From positions 186,001 through 250,000 of the forward strand of contig CAVWQV010000015.1 in assembly GCA_963757115.1 (NCBI GenBank): 64,000 nt of DNA, read 5' to 3'. The translations under genes and the position numbers were made by a program. Positions 25,271-33,799 of this stretch are shown here, piece by piece. The stretch is from CAVWQV01 sp963757115 (lineage in GTDB: Bacteria > Pseudomonadota > Alphaproteobacteria > Acetobacterales > Acetobacteraceae). The stretch's first letter is position 1; each line of letters opens with the position of its first letter. A model generated the notes under the pieces. That model was not told the origin of the DNA and ran no database searches. It saw nothing but the letters and a program-made list of their open reading frames with translations.

Positions 25271-27654
25271 GTCGATCCCCCTCCTGTCGCATCCGCCCCC
25301 CGCGTGCCCGCGTGCGCGCCCGCCATCGCCCGCCAAACCCGCTCGCTGGTGGCCGGCATGTCGAGCTCGCGCACGCCCAGCGGCTCGAGCGCGTGCATGA
25401 TGGCGATCATCACCGCCGGCAACGCGCCCACGCAGCCCGCTTCCCCTGCGCCCTTGACGCCGAGCAAGTTGGTCGCGGTCGGAACCGGATTGCTGCGGAT
25501 GCGCACGTTGCACATCGTATCGGCACGCGGCATGGCGTAGTCCATGAAGCTGGCGGTCAGCAGCTGGCCCGAGCTTTGGTCGTAGACCACCTCCTCCATC
25601 AGAATCTGGCCGACGCCTTGCGCCACGCCGCCGTGAATTTGGCCGCCGAGCGTGAGCGGGTTCACGACAGTGCCCACGTCGTCCACCACGAGATAGCCGA
25701 CCAGGCTCACCTTGCCGGTCTCCGGATCGACTTCGACCTCGCATACGTGGCAGCCGTTCGGGTAGGTCGCCTGCTCCGGCGCGTAGGTGGCGCTCTCGAT
25801 CAGGCCGGGATCGACGCCGGCGGGCAGGCGCGCCGGCTGGAACGAGGCCACCGCCACCTGCTTCAGCGTGACGCCGCGATCGGTTCCCACGACGCTGAAC
25901 CGCGCGTCGGCAAACACGATGTCCTCCACCGCCGCTTCCAGCATCTGCGCCGCGATCTTCTTGCCCTTGTCGATCACCTTGGTGGCAGCGAGCACGAGCG
26001 CGGTGCCGCCCACCACCATCGAGCGCGAGCCGTTGGAGCCCATGCCGAACGCGACCCGGTCGGTGTCTCCGTCGATAAAATGCACCTCGTTCGGGTCGAT
26101 GCCGAGCTTCTCGTGCAGGATCTGCTTGAACGAGGTTTCGTGCCCCTGGCCGTGCGTCTTGGTGCCGAGCAGCATCATCGCGCTGCCGCTCGGCTGGAAG
26201 CGGATTTCCGCGTATTCCGGCACCGGGCCGGCGGCCTGCTCGATCGCGTTCACCAGGGCGATGCCGCGCAGCTTGCCCGCGAAGCGCGACGCCTCGCGGC
26301 GGGCAGCGAAGCCCGCGTAGTCGGACGCCTCGAGTGCGATATCCATGTTCTTGAGGAATGCGCCGCAGTCGTAGAGCGGTCCGAGCGGCGCTTTGTAGGG
26401 CATCTGCTCCGGGCGGATCACGTTGCGCCGCCTGAACTCGATCGGGTCGACGCCCAACTCACGCGCGGCGTCCTCGATGACACGCTCGATGAGGTAGATC
26501 GCCTCCGGGCGGCCGGCGCCGCGATAGGGGGCGGTGGGATTGGTGTTCGACAGCACGGCGTCGATCGTCACGTGCGCCGCAGGGATGTCGTAGACGCCCG
26601 TCAAGGTGACGATCTGGCCGAACGGCGTCAGGAGCTGGCGGTCGGAGGCGATATACGCGCCGATACTGGCAAGCATCCGAAGACGGACACCGAGGAATCG
26701 GCCGTCCGTGTCGAGGGCCAGCTCGATCTCGCCGACATTGTCTCTACCGTGCTCGTCGGCGAGCACGACCTCCGAGCGCTCGCATTTCCATTTCACTGGC
26801 CGGCCAAGCCTGCGCGCCGCCCAGAGCGTGAGGCGATGCTCGACATACTGCCAGCCCTTGGCACCGAAGCCGCCGCCGACGTCGTGGCACACCACGCGCA
26901 CCTTGCTTTCCGGTACCTTGAACACGGAATTGGCGAGCATGTTGCGGACGCGGTGTGGGTAATTTACGTCGGCGTAGAGCGTGTAGCGGTCCTCGAAGGC
27001 GTCGTACGCGCCGACGGCGCCGCGCGGCTCCATGTATTGCGCGTGAACGCGCGTGACCACGTAGCGGCGGCGCACGACATGCGCGGCGCGGGCGAACGCG
27101 GCATCGGTCGCGGCGCGGTCGCCGCGCTCGAACGTGTGTGAGATGTTGTCGCCGTTCTCCTCCCACACGCACGGTGCGCCCGGACGCGCAGCGTCGGTCG
27201 TCGATGTGGTCGATGGGAGCGGATCGTAGTCGATCAGGACGAGCTCGGCGGCGTCCTTCGCCCGCTCCAAGGTGTCGGCAATCACCATTGCCACCGGATC
27301 GCCGACGTAGCGGACGCGATCGATGACAAGGGCAGGACGTTGCGGGGCGAACATCGGCGAACCGTCGGCTTTCTTGCGCGGCATGGCCGCCTTCGGCATC
27401 CCGAGCCCATCCGCGGCGTAGTCCGCGCCAGTGTAGACCGCCAGCACGCCGGGCGCGCCTGCCGCGGCCGCCGTATCGATTGCAACGATTCGGGCGTGGG
27501 CGTGCGGCGAGCGGACGAACACGGCATAGCACTGGCGCGGCAGCACCACATCGTCCTGGTAGCGGCCCCGCCCAGTGAGCAGGCGGCTGTCCTCGAAGCG
27601 TCGCACGGGTTGCCCGACGCCGAACTTCATCGGCGAGGCCTCCATATCGGCCAT
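25267..27654 (-). CDS. Xanthine dehydrogenase/CoxL-family molybdopterin-binding subunit
   Basis: This is the 795-residue large subunit of a molybdenum hydroxylase, which binds the Mo-cofactor and oxidises aldehydes, N-heterocycles or CO. Features include GRGRYQDDVVLPRQCYAVFV at the start, VCHDVGGGFGAKGWQY, NPTAPYRGAGRPEAIYLIER and the catalytic glutamate segment GVKGAGEAGCVGALPAVM near the C-terminus. The CO dehydrogenase-specific active-site Cys loop is not seen, so a CO role is unlikely. The frame is intact. The iron-sulphur and FAD subunits normally encoded alongside are not adjacent. RidA and RraA-like genes flank it in an operon, which suggests a small-molecule catabolic step. Confidence 0.93.
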   Translation of the reverse strand: MADMEASPMKFGVGQPVRRFEDSRLLTGRGRYQDDVVLPRQCYAVFVRSPHAHARIVAIDTAAAAGAPGVLAVYTGADYAADGLGMPKAAMPRKKADGSPMFAPQRPALVIDRVRYVGDPVAMVIADTLERAKDAAELVLIDYDPLPSTTSTTDAARPGAPCVWEENGDNISHTFERGDRAATDAAFARAAHVVRRRYVVTRVHAQYMEPRGAVGAYDAFEDRYTLYADVNYPHRVRNMLANSVFKVPESKVRVVCHDVGGGFGAKGWQYVEHRLTLWAARRLGRPVKWKCERSEVVLADEHGRDNVGEIELALDTDGRFLGVRLRMLASIGAYIASDRQLLTPFGQIVTLTGVYDIPAAHVTIDAVLSNTNPTAPYRGAGRPEAIYLIERVIEDAARELGVDPIEFRRRNVIRPEQMPYKAPLGPLYDCGAFLKNMDIALEASDYAGFAARREASRFAGKLRGIALVNAIEQAAGPVPEYAEIRFQPSGSAMMLLGTKTHGQGHETSFKQILHEKLGIDPNEVHFIDGDTDRVAFGMGSNGSRSMVVGGTALVLAATKVIDKGKKIAAQMLEAAVEDIVFADARFSVVGTDRGVTLKQVAVASFQPARLPAGVDPGLIESATYAPEQATYPNGCHVCEVEVDPETGKVSLVGYLVVDDVGTVVNPLTLGGQIHGGVAQGVGQILMEEVVYDQSSGQLLTASFMDYAMPRADTMCNVRIRSNPVPTATNLLGVKGAGEAGCVGALPAVMIAIMHALEPLGVRELDMPATSERVWRAMAGAHAGTRGADATGGGST

Positions 27655-27670
27655 GGCCTGGCTCCGCTCC

Positions 27671-28093
27671 TCAAACGACGGCAGTGAAGTCCGCTTGCAC
27701 CAGCGCGCGGCTGTCCGGCGGCAGTGTCAGCGTATGGCGCGCGGGCCGGCTCTCCGGGTCGGGAAACATGCGCACCCACTCGTCGTTGAGCGCCGCCCGT
27801 TGCTTGGCCGGATCCTTCACCCAGAACGTGATCTTGATGATGCTTTCGGCGCTGCCGCCCGCCGCCTCCACGTCGTGGCGAATGTGCGCGAACACATTCC
27901 TTACCTGTTCCTCAAGCGCGGGCGGCAGCTCGCGCGTGCCGGGATTGGTGCCGCCGATCACGCTCGACATCACGAGATTGCCGATCCGGCTCGCGTTCGG
28001 GATCGGATTCTCGTGCCGGGCATGGCTGCCGTTGACGCTCCTTCGCTTGGCCAAGCCCGGCCCGGAGGCCGCGCGATCGTCGGTGGTCGGCAT
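27671..28093 (-). CDS. RidA/YjgF-family protein
   Basis: This is a 140-residue protein of the RidA superfamily, whose founding members hydrolyse reactive enamine/imine intermediates. GNLVMSSVIGGTNPGTRELP and EEQVRNVFAHIRHDVEAAGG are the typical core, and SRPARHTLTLPPDSRALVQA gives the conserved region near the C-terminus where an Arg usually sits. ATG 28093 follows a strong GGAGGAG. It lies 16 bases upstream of the molybdenum hydroxylase gene and probably starts the operon. RidA-like proteins in such catabolic operons often act as specific hydrolases rather than general housekeepers. Confidence 0.88.
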   Translation of the reverse strand: MPTTDDRAASGPGLAKRRSVNGSHARHENPIPNASRIGNLVMSSVIGGTNPGTRELPPALEEQVRNVFAHIRHDVEAAGGSAESIIKITFWVKDPAKQRAALNDEWVRMFPDPESRPARHTLTLPPDSRALVQADFTAVV

Positions 28094-28356
28094 GGCATGC
28101 TCCTCCGTGACTGGTCGTTCTTTAACTCCCGTCAGCCTAGCCTTGATGGCCGCCGTTCGCCAAAACCCCTGACGGGCCGTTGAACAACGGCTGGTGCCAG
28201 CGTAGTCTCCGTTCCGTCGGTGAACCGTTGTGTTCTGGGTGTCACGCTCTGCTGCGAGAGCGGGTCCCGCCTTCGATGCCGAGCGCCGTGGTGCAGCCGA
28301 GCCGCCGTCCAAAAGAGCAAAGTCCAAAGAACAAAGTCGCCTGGGGAGGTGTCAGA

Positions 28357-28797
28357 GTGGCGAGAGTGCGGAAGCTGCCCGGCTTCGTCCGGGGCTGCCC
28401 TGTTGCGCTTATCCTGTGGGTTCTGCTTGCCCTGACGCTCGCCCCGTGCGGACCGGCGCGCGCCGCAGAGCCCAGTTGTGGGATGAATAACGGCAAGTCC
28501 GCTTCCGGCCAGCCAATTCCGATCGGCTCCATCAACGGCGTCACCGGTCCGGACGACTTCAGTTCGTCGGCCAAAGCGGCCGATGCGTATTTCAAGTGTG
28601 TCAACGCCAACGGCGGGATCAACGGCCGGCCGGTGCGCTACATCATGGCCGACGATCAATGGCGGCCGGATGTCGCCTCGCACATCGACGCTGCCCTGAA
28701 CCACGCCGTGGTGCTGCCGAGCGAGGGCGCGGCAGCACTGGAGGACCGTGTGGAGGGCGTGCCCATATTCCGCGCGACGGGAGCGAACGCGAGCTGA
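28357..28797 (+). pseudogene. Truncated branched-chain-type ABC substrate-binding protein
   Basis: A GTG at 28357 with GGGGAGG upstream opens a 146-residue frame with a signal peptide (PVALILWVLLALTLAPCGPA) and the N-terminal lobe of a LivJ-like binding protein: PIPIGSINGVTGPDDF, AADAYFKCVNANGGINGRPV then YIMADDQWRPDVA. Family members are about 380-420 residues. Similarity stops near residue 112 and a short unrelated tail ends in TGA. No permease or ATPase genes follow. The gene is therefore regarded as a truncated remnant, although the product could still be exported. Confidence 0.7.
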
Positions 28798-29041
28798 CCC
28801 CAGGGTGACCCAAAATCGGTGCGGGATAAGTGCGCGCCTGTCCGGGCGATCCGTTCGCGCCGCGGCCTGAAAGGTGACCCTACGCAAGGACCCGAGCAGG
28901 AAGAGGGTCACCGTGGGTCACCTGAGGGACAGTAAGCCAGAAAAACCGGGCGCACCCTGGATAAACTCTGAACACCCTGCTAGGAAGGCGGGGGCCACAA
29001 ACACAGCTAAATCCTTGGCTTACGAGCTGCAGCCTGCCCGA

Positions 29042-29115
29042 GGTCCGGTGGCAGAGTGGTGATGCAGCGGACTGCAAATCCGCGAATGTGGGTTCGATTC
29101 CCGCCCGGACCTCCA
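29042..29115 (+). tRNA. tRNA-Cys (anticodon GCA)
   Basis: A complete cloverleaf can be folded. The acceptor strands are GGTCCGG (29042-29048) and CCGGACC (29105-29111). The anticodon stem is GCGGA/TCCGC with loop CTGCAAA, giving GCA. The T arm is GTGGG-TTCGATT-CCCGC. A T discriminator is followed by an encoded CCA (29113-29115). Length is 74 bases. The 244 bases before it (28798-29041) hold no gene, only GGTGACC/GGGTCACC short repeats. Confidence 0.95.
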
Positions 29116-29170
29116 GCGCGCTTGGGCACGCCTGCCGTATCGGCAAGCCGCACCCATTGCCCCCGCGGTC

Positions 29171-29933
29171 TCAACGAAAGCTGATCTCCACGCCCTCAGC
29201 GCCACCCGAACGCAACCAGCGCAGCCATACGTCACGCACGCGCTGCCGCTGGTCGTTGGGCAGCGGCGGCCGGGCAGGGGTGTCGTCCCGCCCGAAGCCG
29301 AACACCCGAACGTGGGCCTCTGCCAGGTGCGGTTCGATGCCATCCTGGGCGAGCCGGCGCAGCACGTCTGATGCGGGCAGCCGGCGGAACTCGCGCTCCG
29401 GAAGGTAGGATGAGTTCTCCAGAAGATCGGAGAAGATGAACACCTGCGCGCAACGGCTTGGCGCCCTGCTCGCCGGCGTAGGTTGCGGTCAGGTCGGCTA
29501 CGGTTCGGAACAGGTCGGAAAATCGGGTCTCCTCGGGCTCACGCAACAGGCGGGCGAGCTCGGCCGCGAGCGCGGTTACGAATGCGCGGTATTCCGCCCG
29601 CGCGAGCACCGGGCGGCAGGTGGCAAGAAGGGATCCGAGAAAGCTTTCGTCCGGACAGCCCGGCTTGCAGCGGTCGAACACCTTGCGGCTTTCGGTGTAA
29701 GCGCCCGTCATCGTGTACGCGACCAGCCGGTCGCCGGCGTGCAGCCGCAGCATCAGGCTGTCGAGCGCGCCCAGAAACACCGATCGGTCCGTGTCGTCGA
29801 ACGCCGTTGTTCGGTCGATCAGCAGCATCGCCGTGGCTTGGCCGTATTGGCAGAAATCGTCCGGGGCGGCCAGCGCCGGAGCGGATCGGAGCAGGCCCGC
29901 GATCAGGACCGCCACGACGGCGAAACGGCTCAT
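29171..29933 (-). CDS. Secreted vWA-like protein of unknown function, one-base frameshift
   Basis: The repaired protein is about 253 residues. It starts with a signal peptide (MSRFAVVAVLIAGLLRSAPA, cleavage around ALA-AP). A von Willebrand A-like core is suggested by ATAMLLIDRTTAFDDTDRSV near the start and by VFIFSDLLENSSYL (the second metal-site strand) later, but the canonical D-x-S-x-S is replaced by D-R-T-T-A. Cys residues at FCQYG, DRCKPGCPDE and ATCRPV could form disulphides. A base is missing near 29447-29455, joining the two frames. Its ATG overlaps the stop of the membrane protein gene (ATGA), so the two are translated together. Confidence 0.65.
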
Positions 29934-31232
29934 GGCCGAGCGGATTGGGCCGGCGCGATGCGCTCGATGATCTCGGGTTCGGAAAGCGCCTGCACTTCGG
30001 CCACCGACCCGTTCGACACCGCGCCGGAAAGTCCCCCCATCGCGCCCTCGAGGAACGCCAGCGATCGGTTGCGGACCGTGTTGGCAACGCGGGCTGCGAT
30101 GTCGGAGAAGAACGGGCCGAGCGCCGCCTCGCGTGCGGCGAGGGCCTCGAAGCTCGCCTGGGTTTCCCGCATCATGGCGTCAAGTGCGGCTAGGCGCTGG
30201 TCGAACTCGCGCACCTGTGCCGCTGCGGCCCTCTCGTACCGCGTGGTCAGCCGTGAGGCTCGCCGCCGCGCGCGCTGCTGGGCGCGCCACACCGCCTTCG
30301 TAATCCGGGTGCGGGTCGTGCCGGAGAAACGAGGCTGCCGCGCCGAAGGCGAACAAGGCGAGATTGATAACGAGCAGCGTGATGCCGGCGGTTCCAAGGT
30401 CGGTGGAAGCGGCCCGCGCGATCGCGGTGGCGGCCCCGCTCTCGGTTAGCTGCTCGACCTGCTGCTGCAGGCTGCCCTGCTCGGCCTCGAGGAGATGGAC
30501 GTAAAGCTGGCGCATGCTGGCGAGCACGTACATCAGGCTGCCGGCGATCAGCAGGAACAGCGTGCCGCCCGCGGCGCGGCGCAACTGCAACGCGGGCGGT
30601 GGCTGGTCCAACCGCCGGACGGTCATGCCCACGAGGTGGGCGAAGAACATCAACACGAGGCCGGCGGCCAGCGCCAGCAGCAGCGAGAACGCAGGCTGCT
30701 CCTGGAAGAATAGCTCGAAGGCAAGCCGGTTGACGGGTACTTCGATCAGCGCAAGCGCCACCAACAGGGGCAGGTAGACCCGCACCAGGCTGCGCCGAAG
30801 CGGGCGCCCGCCTACCTCCGCGCGGATCGCGCGATGCGCGCGCTCGGCCTCCTCCAATGCTTGTGCCGCCGCGGTGGCGCGGGCCGAGCGCGGGCCGATG
30901 GTGCGCTCCATGGCTTGCAGGGTTTGCTGGCGCGCTTCGCGGCACTCGCGCAGCTTCTCGCCGATATGCTCGTCGCGCTCGCGGGCGAGATCGCCGAGTT
31001 GGCGCTGCAGGTCGCGCGCCCGCTCGGCCAGCTCCGCTCCCAGCGCCAGCACGGAGGCCTTGGCGCGGCCGATCATGCTGTCCTGGAAGTCGGTGAAGCG
31101 CCGTTGCAGGAGCGGGATATCGCCGGTTGCGGCCCTGCGCCCGGCCGCCCGGTCGCTGCGGACCTCGCCTTCCCGGTAGTCGAGCCAGGAGCCGACCGTC
31201 CGGTCGGCCAGCTGTCGGAGATCGTGGTCCAT
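29930..31232 (-). CDS. Membrane coiled-coil protein of unknown function, one-base frameshift
   Basis: The repaired protein is about 433 residues. An N-terminal soluble domain of roughly 150 residues is strongly helical and charged (LAERARDLQRQLGDLARERD and following), likely coiled coil. Four hydrophobic helices follow, around VYLPLLVALALIEVPVNRLA, SLLLALAAGLVLMFFAHLVG, GTLFLLIAGSLMYVLASMRQ and AGITLLVINLALFAFGAAAS. The C-terminal part, in another frame after a lost base near 30300, is again coiled coil (VREFDQRLAALDAMMRET). No family is recognised. It immediately precedes and overlaps the secreted vWA-like gene, so an inner-membrane/periplasm partnership is a reasonable guess. Confidence 0.65.
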
Positions 31233-31336
31233 CGCGTCCGTGGTACGCCGCAAAGCCCTCGCGGTGCAAACCCGCGCAGCGCCTTGACAGTTGCGCCCGC
31301 TCCCTCCGAACTGCCCCAGGTTCGGAAGGCTACGCC

Positions 31337-32188
31337 ATGTTGAAGTGGAAGATCGGCGACGTGATCGTCACCAAGATCGTCGAGCTGGAGATGACGGGCG
31401 GCACCCGCTTCATCCTGCCCCAGGCGACGCAGGAGGAGGTGCTGCCGATCGATTGGCTCCGGCCGCACTTCGCCGATGAGGAAGGCCGGCTCCGCATGAG
31501 CATCCACGCCCTGGTGGTGGAGACGCCGACCCGGCGCATGGTGGTGGACACCTGCCTCGGCAACGACAAGGAGAACCGGCGCATACCGCATTGGAACAAG
31601 CTGCAAGGCTCGTTCCTCGAAGACCTTGCCGCCGCCGGCTATCCCCGCCACTCGATCGACATGGTGCTGTGCACGCATCTCCATGTCGACCATGTCGGCT
31701 GGAACACCATGCTGGTGGGCGGACGCTGGGTGCCGACCTTCCCCAACGCCCGCTACCTCATGGGTCGGGCCGAGTACGAGCACTGGTCGCGGACCGACCG
31801 CGAGGACATGCGCTTCGTCATCGCGGACTCGGTGCAGCCGGTGCATGACGCGGGCCTCGTCGATCTGGTGGAGGCCGACGCGGCAATCGATGACGCGATC
31901 AGCCTCGTGCCGACGTTCGGGCACACGCCGGGCCATGTGAGCGTGCGCATCCGATCGCGCGGCGAGGAAGCGCTGATCACCGGCGATTTCATGCACCATC
32001 CCGTGCAGATCGCCCGGCCCGATTGGGCGTCGGCCGCGGACAGCGATGCCGCGCAAGGCATCGCGACGCGATGGTCGATGTTCCGCCAGCTCGCGGACCG
32101 CCCGGTGCTGGTGATCGGCACGCATTTCGCGGGCGCCACGGCCGGGCACATCGTGCGGGACGGCGAGACGTTCCGCCTCGCAGTCTGA
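31337..32188 (+). CDS. MBL-fold metallo-hydrolase
   Basis: This is a 283-residue metallo-beta-lactamase-fold protein. The metal-binding motif is CTHLHVDHVGWN near residue 112. Later ligands are the His in TFGHTPGHVSV, the Asp in LITGDFMHHPVQ and the terminal His in VIGTHFAGATAGH. The layout is that of N-acyl homoserine lactonase/AttM-like or hydrolase group proteins. Substrate is not predictable. It is followed after 12 bases by an SDR gene on the same strand. Confidence 0.9.
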   Translation: MLKWKIGDVIVTKIVELEMTGGTRFILPQATQEEVLPIDWLRPHFADEEGRLRMSIHALVVETPTRRMVVDTCLGNDKENRRIPHWNKLQGSFLEDLAAAGYPRHSIDMVLCTHLHVDHVGWNTMLVGGRWVPTFPNARYLMGRAEYEHWSRTDREDMRFVIADSVQPVHDAGLVDLVEADAAIDDAISLVPTFGHTPGHVSVRIRSRGEEALITGDFMHHPVQIARPDWASAADSDAAQGIATRWSMFRQLADRPVLVIGTHFAGATAGHIVRDGETFRLAV

Positions 32189-32200
32189 GGGGGCAAGCAG

Positions 32201-32951
32201 ATGGCCGAGCAGGAGCTGGCGGGCAAGATCGCGGTGGTGACCGGCGGCAGCAACGGGATCGGTGCGGCGACCGTGCGGTTGCTGGCCGCGGCCGGAGCCA
32301 CCGTCGCGATCTGCTTCAATCAAGGAAAGCAGCGCGCCGAGGCGTTACGGGGCGAACTGCCGGGCGAAGGGCATCGCGCGCTGCCGCTCGAGCTCACCGA
32401 TACGGGTTCGGTCCGGCGCCTCGCCGATGCAGTGCGCGAGGCCTATGGCCGGGTCGATGTGCTGGTCAACTCGGCGGGGATGACGCGGCCTATTCCGCAC
32501 GCGGATCTCGAGGCGCTCGACGAGGCGTTCTTCGACCAAGTCCTGATCGCCAATGCGCGCGGGCCTTACTCGGTGATCCGCGCCTTGCTCCCCTCGCTGC
32601 GTGCGGCGGCCCCCTCCGTCGTGGTGAACGTGTCCTCGGTCGCCGCCTTTAACGGCGCTGGCAGCAACATCGCCTACGGTGCGGCGAAGGCGGCGCTCGA
32701 CACGATGACGATGTCGCTCGCGCGCGCGCTCGGCCCGGACATCAGGTTCATGTGCGTCTCGCCGGGGCCGGTCGCGACGGACTTCGTCGCCGGCCGTGGG
32801 CGGGAGCAAATCGAGAAGATCATGGCGACCGCGCCGCTCCGTCGGGTGATCGAAGCGGAGGATGTCGGCCGCGCGATCATGGCCTGCGTCACCCATCTCG
32901 GTTCGAGGTACGGGAACCAAGATCGTGGTGGACGGCGGGCGGACGCTTTGA
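32201..32951 (+). CDS. SDR family oxidoreductase, frameshift near 3' end
   Basis: A classical short-chain dehydrogenase of about 249 residues. The cofactor motif is VVTGGSNGIGAATV, the N-A-G element is VNSAGMTRP, and the catalytic Y-x-x-x-K is AYGAAKAALD, with Ser in VNVSSVAAF. The reading frame breaks around 32900-32920. In the other frame the normal C-terminus GTGTKIVVDGGRTL ends with TGA at 32949-32951. Repair needs one base. It forms a pair with the MBL hydrolase gene, but nothing shows the substrate. Confidence 0.87.
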
Positions 32952-33091
32952 GGGTACTCACGTGCGCAACCGTTGCGAGGCGTCAACCGTGTGTTAAGGT
33001 AGCTTGCAGCTGTCTGGCTGAGGCAGCGGGGCGGATGTTCAATCGCTGGCAAGGCCGCGCCTCCCAAACTGCAAATAGGAGGAAACCAACA

Positions 33092-33394
33092 ATGCAAATG
33101 CGGATCGTCTGGGGCAAGATCCTCCCGGGCCAGTGGGATAGTTACAAATCTGCATACAAAGCAGCGATGGCTTCGCGCGGAAAGGTGGCCGGGCTCGTAA
33201 GCCAATGGCTCGTCCGAGACCAAGCCGATCCCGACGCGGGCTACTCCGTAAGCGTCTGGGAGAACGACGACGCGATGCGGGCTTTCTGGGAAAGCTCGAA
33301 GCGCAAGGAGACGACCGACCCGCTGCAGAAGTTCTTCGTCAATCAATACACGATCACGAACTGCGATGTCAGGTGGGAGCTGCCCGGGGCTTGA
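33092..33394 (+). CDS. Antibiotic biosynthesis monooxygenase (ABM)-like small protein
   Basis: A 100-residue protein begins at ATG 33092 after AGGAGG. It has the dimeric ferredoxin-like ABM pattern: MRIVWGKILPGQWDSYKSAY, LVSQWLVRDQADPDAGYSVS and VWENDDAMRAFWESSKRKET. Proteins of this fold include small monooxygenases, heme-binding proteins and stress proteins. No active-site residue can be fixed. It sits in front of the dodecin gene, with about 106 bases between. Confidence 0.72.
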   Translation: MQMRIVWGKILPGQWDSYKSAYKAAMASRGKVAGLVSQWLVRDQADPDAGYSVSVWENDDAMRAFWESSKRKETTDPLQKFFVNQYTITNCDVRWELPGA

Positions 33395-33500
33395 ATGCCG
33401 CCAGGGCTGCCACTCTGAGATCCGGAGAAGCCGTCATGCCCCGCGCAAGCAACCGCCATGTCGGGCTGACGGTTCGCTGAAGGTTTAAACGGAGGAAAAA

Positions 33501-33704
33501 ATGGCCGTAGCAAGCGTGTCGAAGATTACCGCCGCGTCACCGACCAGTTTCGATGCTGCGGTCCAGGAGGGCATCACGCGCGCGAGCAAGACACTGCGCG
33601 GCATCACCGGCCTTCACGTGGTCGAGCAGAAGGCGAGTGTGACGAACGGCAAGATCGCGGAATACCGGGTCACGATGGAAGTCACCTTCATCCTAGAGGA
33701 CTAG
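33501..33704 (+). CDS. Dodecin family flavin-binding protein
   Basis: This is a 67-residue dodecin. These form a hollow dodecamer that stores or sequesters flavins in the cytoplasm. Typical features are KITAASPTSFDAAVQEGITR, the signature Trp region replaced by LRGITGLHVVEQKAS, and IAEYRVTMEVTFILED at the end. The usual flavin-stacking Trp is absent (L-R-G-I-T-G-L), so binding may be altered. A strong GGAGGAAAAA lies just before the ATG. Confidence 0.9.
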   Translation: MAVASVSKITAASPTSFDAAVQEGITRASKTLRGITGLHVVEQKASVTNGKIAEYRVTMEVTFILED

Positions 33705-33743
33705 AACCGGGCCATTCTCCAGTAGCCCGTCTGGAGTTTGCTT

Positions 33744-33785
33744 CTCGCCCCACGCTCTCCCGCAAGCGGAAGAGGGTGGGGCGAG
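33744..33785. terminator. Long hairpin between convergent dodecin and paoC genes
   Basis: CTCGCCCCAC (33744-33753) pairs perfectly with GTGGGGCGAG (33776-33785), and the inner CTCT/AGAG and CGC/GCG pairs extend the stem. It lies between two convergent genes and can serve as a bidirectional terminator. Similar C-rich/G-rich hairpins occur at 44963. Confidence 0.6.
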
Positions 33786-33799
33786 GCTCCAGGAGTTCA

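Noticed and set aside
25312..27141. A 609-codon plus-strand frame opposite the molybdenum hydroxylase gene
   Set aside because: Composition is His/Arg-rich shadow sequence and the opposite strand encodes a full-length known family.
25267..27654. A carbon monoxide dehydrogenase large subunit (CoxL form I)
   Set aside because: The protein is in the wider CoxL/XDH family, but I do not see the Cys-containing active-site loop of true CO dehydrogenase, and the coxS and coxM genes are not adjacent.
21657..29115. A prophage or integrative conjugative element
   Set aside because: No integrase, structural, replication or conjugation genes are present; only flanking repeats and a dead transposase support mobility.
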